From positions 1 through 36,134 of the forward strand of contig JAFRQP010000012.1 in the NCBI GenBank assembly GCA_017428565.1: a DNA stretch of 36,134 bases. The letters run 5' to 3'. Numbering within the stretch: the first letter of the stretch is position 1; every line of letters begins with the position of its first letter. The translations under genes and the position numbers were made by a program. Under the pieces are notes generated by a model. That model worked only from the letters and a program-made list of their open reading frames with translations, did no database searches and had not been told where the DNA came from. Shown here in pieces: positions 23,545 to 29,960 of the stretch. This DNA is from Oscillospiraceae bacterium. GTDB lineage: Bacteria; Bacillota; Clostridia; Oscillospirales; Oscillospiraceae.

Positions 23545-26500
23545 TCAGGGCTTCTTCCAGCCGTCCTCGGGGATCTGGGGATCCCAGTCCTTGGCGGTCT
23601 CTTCGGGCTGCTGCCACTCTTCTCCCGCCTCGTCGGGCTCGTAGTACTCCTCGGAATCCTTCATCTGCGCTTCCCGGGCCGCCTTCTTCTTGTTCTGCAG
23701 GATCAGGAAGGTGACGATGGTGGCCAGCAGCAGGGCGGAGGCCACGCCCAGGATGATGTAGAGCAGATTGCCGTCGGGGTTGTCGTCGCCGGTCTTGGGG
23801 TTGGTGGAGTTGCTCATGGAGCTGGGCCGGATGGTCAGCTTGCCGTCCACGGTGGTGATGTTGAAGTTCTCGCTGACGTCCTTTCCGTTGGAATCCAGGA
23901 TGTGGACCTCGGAGATCTTCTTGGTGTAGGTGCCGACATCCTTGGCGCCGTTCTTGATCAGGTTGCCCTTGGCGTCATAGATGTTCAGCTTCACCTGGTA
24001 CTTCAGTCCGCTGGGCAGGGAGGGCGCCTTGACCTTGTCGTTGACCAGGGCCTTGCCGTCATAGTCCTTGGCGTCGGAGACCGCCTCCAGGGTGATGTCC
24101 AGCTTCTTGACGGTGAGCGTGCCGTTGATGGCGGTGACGGTGTACTTGCCCTCGGCCACGGCGGCGCCGTCCTTGGTCTTGATGGTGACCACGGGGACGA
24201 TGGTGTAGGTCCCGGCGTTGGTGACGGACTCCACCTGGCTGTCGCCCTGCTTGATCTGCAGGCTCACGGTGGCCACGTCGCCGTCCAGCAGGCCGCTGAT
24301 GTTGTACTGGGACTGGTCCGGCTTGTGGGCGGTGCCGTCATAGCTCCAGCTCTGGTTCTTGGTGGTCACGGCCACGGGGACGCCGGTCTGGCTCTTGACC
24401 TTGATGGTCAGCTTGCCGTCCACGGTCTTGATGTCGTAGTTGGCAGTCACGTCAAGCTCGGCGTTGGCGGTGTCCACCACGCGCAGCTCGTTCAGGTCGA
24501 TGCTGGTGGTGAAGGTCTCCTTGCCGCTGCCCTTGACGAAGTCGCCCCGCAGCTCATGGCCGGGGAGCAGACCCTCCACCTTGTGGCCCTTGTTGAAGAC
24601 GTTGTTGCCGGTCTTGCAGTCCTTGGCGTAGATGATCTTGGTACCGTCGGTCTCCACGGTGCCGGTGATGGCGGTGACGGTGATGCTGTGCTTGGTGACG
24701 GTGACCTTGCCGGCATTCTCGTTGTCGATGGTCACGCTGTACTTGCTCTCGGTCACGTCGTTGCCGGCGCTGTCCTTGATGACCAGGGAGGAGATGGGGC
24801 TGGCGACGGGAGAGGCGGTCACGTTGGTGCTGCCGCCCTCGTATTTGACCTCAATGGTGTCGCCCTCGGCCAGAGCGCCGCTGACGATCTCATATTCCTC
24901 GGCGGTGATGAGCTTGCCGCTGTACTCCGCGGTGCGGTCCTTGGAGCGGATCGTGATGGCGATCTTCTCGGCGGGCGGGGTGACGGGCTTGCTGGCCACG
25001 TAGGTGATCTCGTAGTTTGCGGTGACGTCGGTATCGCCGTTCTTGATGACGGCGTCCTTGGGTACGGCGGTGTAGCTGCCGTCCTCGTTCTTCACCACGT
25101 CGATGACGATGCCGCCGAAGGCGTCGCCGTCGTTGAGGGCGCCGGAGGAGAGGACCGCGCCGTTCTGCTCATAGGTCTTGCCGCCGTCCTTGGTGACGGG
25201 CTCGTTGGCGGTGATGGTGAGCTTCACCTTCTCGGGGGCGGGGGGCGTCACAGGCTTGCTGGCCACGTAAGTGATCTCGTAGTTCGCGGTGACGTCGGCG
25301 TCGCCGTTCTGGATGACGGCGTCTTTGGGCACGGCGGTGTAGCTGCCGTCCTCGTTCTTCACCACGTCGATGACGAGGCCGGTGATCTGGTCGCCCTCGT
25401 TGAGCGTGCCGGAGAGAGTTGCGCCGTTGTGCTCATAGGTCTTGCCGCCGTCCTTGGTGACAGGCTCGTTGGCGGTGATGGTGATCTTCACCTTTTCGGG
25501 AGCGGGGGTCACGGGGGGCTCGGAAGGAGCGGGCTCCTCTTCCTTGACCGCGGGCTCACTGGTCACGTAGACCAGCGCGTACTGATCGGTGACGTCCTTG
25601 CCGTCGCGCTCGATCCGGGCGTTGGAGGGGACGCTGTAGAAGCGGCCGTCCTCGCTGGTAATGGTCAGATCCACGTTGGCGACACTGTCGCCCTCGGCCA
25701 GCTTGCCGCTGAGACTGTAGCCGTTGGGAGCAAAGCCCTCGCCGCTCTCCACAGGCACGTTGGCGGTGATGGTGAGGATCTGGGTCCACTGGGCCTCCAG
25801 ACGGCAGTCGGCATAGGGCTTGAAGCTCTCGCCGGGCTGCAGCGTCAGAGAGGCGCCGTTGCCATAGGAAAGCTGCCAGCCGGCGAATTTGGCGTCGGCG
25901 CTGTCGGCGGGCGCGGCGGGCGCGGTGCGCTCGCTGCCCCGGGCCGCCTGGGTCTCAGTGCCGGAGGCGTCTTTGTCCAGGGCCTCCGTCACGGTGACGG
26001 GTTTCTCCGCGTCCAGGGGGGCGAGGACCACCACCACCGCGTAGATCGGGGGATCCATGGTGGAGAGGGTGGAAAGGGCCTCCTTGTCGAAGCGATCCTC
26101 GCCGGTGGCGGGATCCTTGACGGCCAGGGCTCCGGCCTTCAGCGTCAGAGTAGCGGACTCTCTGTCAGCGCCGAAGGGCAGCTTCTTGGGCTTGTTGCTC
26201 TCCAGCGCGTCGCCGCGGAGATAGACCTGCTCAACGAAAAAGCCCTCGGGCGGCGCGATGCGCAGATCGTTCTTCAGCAGGTCGTTCAGCGTGATGCTGC
26301 CGGCCGCGCGGGAGAGGGGAAGGGTGCTCTTCTCGGCATTGTCCCGGACCAGCTCGATGGCGTAGGACTTGCCGGCCAGGAGCTCCGCCTCCTGCTCGGC
26401 GCTGACGGGAATGATCTTGTCGGCGTCGTTCGGGTCGCGGCGATAGAGCTCAAAGACCAGAGTCTCTTTTCCCGAAATATCCGGGTCGGCCAGAGCCAGA

Positions 26501-26571
26501 CCGCCGGCCAGCTGGAGCGTGAGGACCAGCGCCAGCAGCAGGCTGAGAAGGGAACGGATGTTTTTCTTCAT
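23545..26571 (-). CDS. Large cell-wall-anchored surface protein with NPKTG sorting signal
   Basis: The 1008-residue product has a signal peptide (residues 1-29, MKKNIRSLLSLLLALVLTLQ), an N-terminal domain of about 260 residues, then a chain of beta-rich modules. Three related modules are followed by MBG-like modules (KSITVTAI..., YDGTAHKPDQSQYNISGL, KDYDGKALVNDKV). The sorting signal is NPKTGD at about residue 924, then a 23-residue hydrophobic stretch and QNKKK. Unusually, 45 more, mostly acidic residues follow this stop-transfer signal. ATG 26571 follows GAGGTGA; an in-frame ATG at 26619 lacks a site. It is transcribed after the sortase gene 114 bases upstream, whose product is its probable anchoring enzyme. 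Confidence 0.93.
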   Translation of the reverse strand: MKKNIRSLLSLLLALVLTLQLAGGLALADPDISGKETLVFELYRRDPNDADKIIPVSAEQEAELLAGKSYAIELVRDNAEKSTLPLSRAAGSITLNDLLKNDLRIAPPEGFFVEQVYLRGDALESNKPKKLPFGADRESATLTLKAGALAVKDPATGEDRFDKEALSTLSTMDPPIYAVVVVLAPLDAEKPVTVTEALDKDASGTETQAARGSERTAPAAPADSADAKFAGWQLSYGNGASLTLQPGESFKPYADCRLEAQWTQILTITANVPVESGEGFAPNGYSLSGKLAEGDSVANVDLTITSEDGRFYSVPSNARIERDGKDVTDQYALVYVTSEPAVKEEEPAPSEPPVTPAPEKVKITITANEPVTKDGGKTYEHNGATLSGTLNEGDQITGLVIDVVKNEDGSYTAVPKDAVIQNGDADVTANYEITYVASKPVTPPAPEKVKLTITANEPVTKDGGKTYEQNGAVLSSGALNDGDAFGGIVIDVVKNEDGSYTAVPKDAVIKNGDTDVTANYEITYVASKPVTPPAEKIAITIRSKDRTAEYSGKLITAEEYEIVSGALAEGDTIEVKYEGGSTNVTASPVASPISSLVIKDSAGNDVTESKYSVTIDNENAGKVTVTKHSITVTAITGTVETDGTKIIYAKDCKTGNNVFNKGHKVEGLLPGHELRGDFVKGSGKETFTTSIDLNELRVVDTANAELDVTANYDIKTVDGKLTIKVKSQTGVPVAVTTKNQSWSYDGTAHKPDQSQYNISGLLDGDVATVSLQIKQGDSQVESVTNAGTYTIVPVVTIKTKDGAAVAEGKYTVTAINGTLTVKKLDITLEAVSDAKDYDGKALVNDKVKAPSLPSGLKYQVKLNIYDAKGNLIKNGAKDVGTYTKKISEVHILDSNGKDVSENFNITTVDGKLTIRPSSMSNSTNPKTGDDNPDGNLLYIILGVASALLLATIVTFLILQNKKKAAREAQMKDSEEYYEPDEAGEEWQQPEETAKDWDPQIPEDGWKKP
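24976..25512 (-). repeat. Two near-identical tandem modules of about 267 bp within the surface-protein gene
   Basis: Two adjacent units of about 88 residues each begin KVK(I/L)TITANEPVTKDGG and end ITYVASKPVTPP. They differ at only a few positions, including an HNGATLSGTL / QNGAVLSSGAL difference. The DNA is also nearly identical at an offset of 267 bases, so the copy number could change by recombination. A third, diverged unit lies at about 25520-25790. Confidence 0.85.
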
Positions 26572-26685
26572 GGAAATCACCTCAATCAGATAAGTGTGCT
26601 TCAAATGCGGTTTCTGCATTTCGGATACGGATGGGTTTTGCTTTGGCAGGAGGGGAGGGCTCGGATTCGCAAGCCTTCCGGAAAC

Positions 26686-27498
26686 TCAGTGGATGGGGAC
26701 CAGCCTGCCCTGGACCACATAGCGGGCGTCGGTGTACTCGTAGGAACAGGTGGACAGGGTGATGATCCGGTCGTCGGTGCTCAGCATCACGTCCGACTGG
26801 AAATCGGACTGACTGCGCATCCGCTGGAGCCAGGCCGCGTACTCCTGGGTGCTGTCAAAGCGGAAGCTGTAGGTGTCGGAGTCGGCGTCGGTCAGGTAGG
26901 AGGAGAAGAGCTCCACCCGGTAGTTCATGTCCCGTGTGCTCAGGTACATGACGGGGTGCTGTCCATAGTAGCCTCTCTCCCGGTAGCCCATGATGCTGGC
27001 AAACTTGGTGCCGTCGTTCATGTGGTGGCCGTAGATCACGGTGTTCTCGTCGGAGAAGTCCCGGCTGTTGTTGCAGTCCACAAAGAGGGCGCCGCTGGCG
27101 CTCTGGCTGCCGTCGATGGCCCGGTGCAGGTAGTAGTCGTTGTCCTCCGCCTCCACCACGCCGTAGTTGATCTTGGTATCGGGGCAGTAGATCCAGGCGA
27201 CGGCGTCGGGATAATCGGCAAAGAATTTGTCCAGATCAACCAGGCTGTTGATGGGCGACACCTCATCGTCCAGCTGGATCCCCTGTTCGAGAAGCTCCTG
27301 CTCGACCTGCTCCTCATAGACGCGGGGGGCGGGGGAGGCGGGATCCCGGATCTCGTAGTTCTCGGCCACTTCGTTGTCCTTGGCCCGGGCCTGGTAGTGA
27401 ACGACCTTGTCACTGATGACCTTGTAGGCGCTGAAGATCATCACGCCCAGCAGGATGCCGGAGATGACCACCAGCAGGTTTCTGACTGTTTTGCTCAA
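26686..27498 (-). CDS. srtB: Class B sortase
   Basis: This membrane transpeptidase cleaves a sorting motif and attaches the protein to the cell wall. The 270-residue product has an N-terminal membrane anchor (residues 7-25) and a sortase B-type domain. The catalytic His is in ENTVIYGHHMNDG (residue 158 or 159), the Cys in TLSTCSYEY (251) and the Arg in DARYVVQGRL (259). The start is TTG at 27498, with a strong AAGGAGG eight bases upstream; no ATG fits. It is followed by the NPKTG surface protein, its likely substrate. Its mRNA is predicted to carry a long leader with six hairpins (27549-27728). Confidence 0.93.
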   Translation of the reverse strand: MSKTVRNLLVVISGILLGVMIFSAYKVISDKVVHYQARAKDNEVAENYEIRDPASPAPRVYEEQVEQELLEQGIQLDDEVSPINSLVDLDKFFADYPDAVAWIYCPDTKINYGVVEAEDNDYYLHRAIDGSQSASGALFVDCNNSRDFSDENTVIYGHHMNDGTKFASIMGYRERGYYGQHPVMYLSTRDMNYRVELFSSYLTDADSDTYSFRFDSTQEYAAWLQRMRSQSDFQSDVMLSTDDRIITLSTCSYEYTDARYVVQGRLVPIH

Positions 27499-27548
27499 GC
27501 TTCAGCCTCCTTTCCTTTCGTCTGAGGCCATTATTATGGTGACAGGAT

Positions 27549-27728
27549 GGTGCGGCGCCGGGAGGCGCTGCACCGATCCGCTTTGCAAATGGAAAGCGGA
27601 TCGGCAGAAAGAGCTTTGCTCTTTTGCCCTGCCCTCATAACAATGAGCGTCGGGCGAATGATTCAAAAAATCATTCGCTGCCAAACTTGTCGTTTGGCAG
27701 CAAAATCAATCGGATACTCGATTGATTT
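27549..27728 (-). promoter_or_regulatory. Six consecutive hairpins in the predicted leader of the sortase operon
   Basis: Six independent stem-loops are packed in 180 bases: 27549-27574 (11 bp with one G-U), 27575-27602 (10 bp), 27603-27628 (11 bp, one bulge), 27654-27678 (10 bp), 27678-27700 (9 bp) and 27703-27728 (10 bp). Their sequences are unrelated to each other. They lie between a TATAAT at 27749-27744 and the srtB start. They could be a structured 5' leader or a set of DNA hairpins; no known riboswitch class is recognised. Confidence 0.7.
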
Positions 27729-27743
27729 CGCCTTCCGATGATC

Positions 27744-27772
27744 ATTATAGTACAGGAGTTTCGAAAAAGAAA
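27744..27772 (-). promoter_or_regulatory. Probable promoter of the sortase operon
   Basis: A perfect TATAAT (minus strand, 27749-27744) has a weak -35 (TTTCTT, 27772-27767) at 17 bases. The predicted transcript has a leader of about 240 bases. Confidence 0.5.
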
Positions 27773-27874
27773 CATAAGAAGTCTTAAGAATGACAGGGCC
27801 GCCCTGGCAATTGCTTCCAGGGGACAAAGCCTCTCCGGAAGGAGAGGCTTGGACGGCAGACAAAGCAGAGTTGT

Positions 27875-27960
27875 GTCATCCTGAACGAAGCGAAGGATCT
27901 CGCCCCCGGCGCAAGGTCGGACAGCATGAGATCCTTCGTCACTTCGTTCCTCAGGATGAC
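27875..27960 (+). repeat. Dispersed palindromic repeat, second copy
   Basis: The arms GTCATCCTGAACGAAGCGAA and its complement ending CTCAGGATGAC flank a central segment of about 30 bases. It is the same family as 6094-6155, but the centre is longer here (GCCCCCGGCGCAAGGTC). Confidence 0.85.
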
Positions 27961-28078
27961 AAAGCGGGAATGATCGTCCAGCGCCGTAGGGGCTGAGCAG
28001 AGCTGGTTTCGTTGCGCGCTCCCCGCGCGTCGCTATGCTCCCGGCAGCCCGAACTCCCGCCTCCCGTCTCTCGTCCGT

Positions 28079-28122
28079 GTCATTGCGAACCAGTGCGCAC
28101 ACTGGTGTGGCAATCCGCATCT
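28079..28122 (+). repeat. Intergenic repeat with CCAGTG/CACTGG hairpin
   Basis: The sequence starts GTCATTGCGAACCAGTGCGC and ends TGGCAATCCGCATCTC. ATTGC and GCAAT bracket an inner CCAGTG-CGCA-CACTGG hairpin. I recall similar sequences in intergenic regions of other Clostridia, but this is from memory. Confidence 0.55.
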
Positions 28123-28320
28123 CTCGGCTTCAACCCCTCCGTCACCGGCGCAAGCGTCGGCGATGCCTCCCTTTGCACAGGGGAGGCATGAGCGTCCCGT
28201 CGATCCCTGAATCTCCCGGACAGCCCTGGGTTTGCGCCGTAGGGGCTGCCGCCCTCGGCAGCCCGCCGACCCGCGGCAAGCTCGCTTGAAGCACGCCAAA
28301 AGCGCCGGGCCTTCCCCGGC

Positions 28321-28348
28321 AAAAAAAGCAGCTCCCCGGGCGGGAAGC
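28321..28348 (-). terminator. Terminator of thiN
   Basis: On the minus strand GCTTCCC (28348-28342) pairs with GGGGAGC (28337-28331), and TGCTTTTTTT follows. It lies about 40 bases after the thiN stop codon. Confidence 0.75.
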
Positions 28349-28386
28349 CGTTTAGATTTACATAATACAGTTTACATAACATTCAA

Positions 28387-29010
28387 TCAGCCCGGGATCC
28401 GGGCTTCCACGATCAGCAGCGTGCCCTCCCGGACGGAGATCTCCGCCTCCGGGGCGGACCACTCGTTGCTGACGCCCAGGGGGAGCCCCGGCCGCAGCTC
28501 CGCGTCCTCCAGGGGGTACTTCGCCCCGCGGAGGCATACGCCCCGGCACACCCCGTCCGCCGCGAAGACCGAGAGGGAGAAGCCCTCCCGCCGGGGAAGC
28601 CGCAGGGAGCCCTCCCGCAGGGCGGTGATCTCCGTGTCCGGGCTGCAGATCCGGGCCGCGCAGCCCTGCTCCGCCGCGAAAACCAGGGCCTGGAGATTGG
28701 CCAGCGTATGATCCAGCCGCCCGCCCAGGGCGCAGACCAGACGGATCTCCCGGCAGCCCCGGGCCAGGGCGATGCGAAGGGCCAGCATGGTGTCGGTGTC
28801 GTCCTTCTCCGGCGGAAAGCGCAGGAGCTCCACCCCCTCCTCCACGTCCGCGGAGCAGGAATCAAAGTCGCCCACCACCAGATCGGGCCGGATCCCTGCC
28901 CGGCGGGCGTATTCATAGCCCCTGTCACAGGCGATGACGAAGCAGCCCGCCACCGGAGGGGGAAAGGGCGCATACTCGCCCCCGGAAATGATGAGACAGC
29001 GTTTGGACAT
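28387..29010 (-). CDS. thiN: Thiamine pyrophosphokinase
   Basis: Transfers pyrophosphate from ATP to thiamine to make the cofactor TPP in the cytoplasm. The 207-residue product has the family signatures ACDRGYEYARRAGIRPDLVVGDFDS (residues about 23-47), PPEKDDTDTMLAL and ALGGRLDHTLANLQAL, followed by a beta-rich C-terminal half. ATG 29010 is chosen because GGGAGG lies nine bases upstream; an in-frame ATG 30 codons earlier lies upstream of the promoter. It stands alone with its own promoter and terminator. No TPP riboswitch is seen in front of it. Confidence 0.93.
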   Translation of the reverse strand: MSKRCLIISGGEYAPFPPPVAGCFVIACDRGYEYARRAGIRPDLVVGDFDSCSADVEEGVELLRFPPEKDDTDTMLALRIALARGCREIRLVCALGGRLDHTLANLQALVFAAEQGCAARICSPDTEITALREGSLRLPRREGFSLSVFAADGVCRGVCLRGAKYPLEDAELRPGLPLGVSNEWSAPEAEISVREGTLLIVEARIPG

Positions 29011-29025
29011 GGCAGAGCCTCCCGG

Positions 29026-29069
29026 TACTATTTTAATAGTATGATACCAGAAGCACAGCGGATGCACAA
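29026..29069 (-). promoter_or_regulatory. thiN promoter with a palindrome at the transcription start
   Basis: On the minus strand TTGTGC (29069-29064) and TATCAT (29046-29041) are spaced by 17 bases. A perfect TACTATT-TT-AATAGTA palindrome (29026-29041) spans the region between the -10 box and the predicted start point, as an operator would. Confidence 0.6.
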
Positions 29070-29123
29070 GGGCGGAGAGAAAGGAACCACGCAAAAGCAC
29101 CAGCTTTCACAGGTGTTTGTAGA

Positions 29124-29263
29124 GCGAATGATGGGAGTCGCGTGCATGGGTTTTTCCCTCGCGGGGGGACGGGAAAAACCAATCAATGGATTCGGCGGTG
29201 TTTGCGCCGGCTCATGCAAGCCACATAGGTGGCTTGCGGATATGATTCGACTCCCATTCATGC
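29124..29263 (-). repeat. Structured repeat, copy A
   Basis: A unit of about 140 bases with four inverted repeats. The outer arms pair GGGAGTCG (29134-29141) with CGACTCCC (29248-29255). Inside are a 10-bp stem GGTTTTTCCC/GGGAAAAACC, a GGCGGTG/CGCCGGC stem, and a 9-bp GCAAGCCAC/GTGGCTTGC stem. It aligns over its full length with copy B at 29459-29597. Orientation is given relative to the neighbouring tRNA. Its nature (RNA gene or mobile repeat) is not known. Confidence 0.7.
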
Positions 29264-29413
29264 AAAAACACAGTCATGTGCAATGTTTCAAATGGCTATA
29301 CCGGCTTGCTCCGAAAACGGGAAGGAAGATATTGTGAAAGAACCCTACGCCCAGGAGGGGTGTCTTTCACGTTCAATAACCCCGCCGCGCGGATAAGTTT
29401 GCATAGCAAACTT
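29264..29413. other. Spacer between structured repeats with two hairpins
   Basis: No gene is seen. A stem of about 12 bp pairs GTGAAAGA...CCCT with AGGGG...TCTTTCAC (29334-29371), and an 8-bp AAGTTTGC/GCAAACTT hairpin sits near 29396-29414. Confidence 0.5.
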
Positions 29414-29460
29414 GCTCCAAAAAAGAGCACCTGCTGTTTGCAGGTGCTCTTTTTTGGAGC
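29414..29460 (-). terminator. Terminator-like 21-bp palindrome after structured repeat B
   Basis: GCTCCAAAAAAGAGCACCTG, extended by one C, pairs perfectly with its complement at 29440-29460 around a TGTTT loop. On the minus strand it directly follows repeat B and ends in TTTTTT. It has the same TCCAAAAAGAG start as the terminator after the tRNA gene. Confidence 0.8.
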
Positions 29461-29597
29461 GGATGATGGGAATCGCTTGCATTTCTTTTCCGCTTGCGGG
29501 GGACGCGGAAAAGAAATAGAGGAATTCGCCAGCGTTTGCGCTGGCTCATGCACATGCCACCGGCATGTGCGGATATGATTCGACTCCCCTCACCGCC
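29459..29597 (-). repeat. Structured repeat, copy B
   Basis: A unit of about 139 bases aligned with copy A. Its hairpins keep the pairing but change the sequence: TTTCTTTTCCGC/GCGGAAAAGAAA (12 bp), GCCAGCG/CGCTGGC (7 bp) and GCACATGCC/GGCATGTGC (9 bp). Shared single-stranded blocks include GCTCATGCA and GCGGATATGATTCGACTCCC. On the minus strand its 3' end reads CGATTCCCATCATCCGCTCC, which matches the T-arm and acceptor end of the adjacent tRNA-Gly at all but one of 20 positions. Confidence 0.75.
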
Positions 29598-29634
29598 AAA
29601 AAGAGAAGGGGCCTTTGGCCCCTTCTCTTTTTGG
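29596..29634 (-). terminator. Terminator of tRNA-Gly
   Basis: CCAAAAAGAGAAGGGGCC pairs perfectly (18 bp) with its complement at 29617-29634 around TTT. It begins at the CCA end of the tRNA on the minus strand and ends in TTTTT. Confidence 0.85.
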
Positions 29635-29705
29635 AGCGGATGAGGGGAATCGAACCCCCCTTATCGGCTTGGGAAGCCGGAGTTCTACCGATGAACTACA
29701 TCCGC
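29632..29705 (-). tRNA. tRNA-Gly (anticodon CCC)
   Basis: The 74-base gene encodes its own CCA end. The acceptor stem GCGGATG/CATCCGC (7 bp), D-arm GTTC/GAAC, anticodon loop TTCCCAA giving anticodon CCC (reads GGG), and a T-arm with TTCGATT between GGGGG and CCCCT are all present. The anticodon stem has one C-A mismatch at its outer pair (27-43). It decodes Gly GGG codons, in keeping with a GC-rich genome. Confidence 0.95.
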
Positions 29706-29715
29706 GTGTGAGGGA

Positions 29716-29744
29716 AGTATACCACGGGGCAGAAAAATAATCAA
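29716..29744 (-). promoter_or_regulatory. Promoter of tRNA-Gly
   Basis: On the minus strand TTGATT (29744-29739) and TATACT (29721-29716) are spaced by 17 bases, ten bases before the tRNA 5' end. Confidence 0.8.
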
Positions 29745-29847
29745 TCCCTTTTCGCTCAAATTTTTCGACCGCGTTTTGCGCTTTTTCGCCCGTCTCCGGC
29801 TGAGGAGCAAAGGGACGCCCCTCCCCCCGAAAAAGCGCAAATGCCAC

Positions 29848-29876
29848 TTGATTTTTGCGCGGCGTTCCACTATATT
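29848..29876 (+). promoter_or_regulatory. Promoter of the SPFH module
   Basis: TTGATT (29848-29853) and TATATT (29871-29876) are spaced by 17 bases. The start codon lies 84 bases after the -10 box. Confidence 0.75.
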
Positions 29877-29960
29877 TAACAGTAGGGAAATAGCGAGCGA
29901 TTCCCGCCTCAGACCATTCTGCATCAAATTAATCTGCAAATATGGAAAGGAGAAACAACT

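Larger units (their letters stand above)
27773..28320. other. Gene-free, repeat-rich spacer
   Basis: No supported gene lies here. It holds a 10-bp hairpin at 27827-27850, the dispersed palindrome at 27875-27960, another repeat at 28079-28122, a 9-bp hairpin at 28163-28189, and two copies of a short GCGCCGTAGGGGCTG-like sequence (near 27981 and 28234). It looks like a resting place for intergenic repeats. Confidence 0.6.

Noticed and set aside
23491-27525. A 1344-codon plus-strand open frame opposite the surface protein and sortase
   Set aside because: It is low-complexity (Gly/Val/Asp/Leu/His-rich), lacks recognisable motifs and runs antisense to two well-supported genes. It is a by-product of GC-rich coding sequence.
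27549-27728. CRISPR array or integron attC-like array
   Set aside because: The six hairpins have different sequences and no regularly spaced direct repeats, and no cas or integrase gene is near.
28720-29337. Plus-strand open frames across thiN and the repeat region
   Set aside because: They overlap thiN in antisense and continue through hairpin repeats; no motif, ribosome site or promoter supports them.
29124-29597. Structured repeats A and B as functional tRNA genes
   Set aside because: They share the tRNA-Gly 3' end but have no D-arm, anticodon arm or acceptor 5' strand, so they cannot fold as tRNAs.
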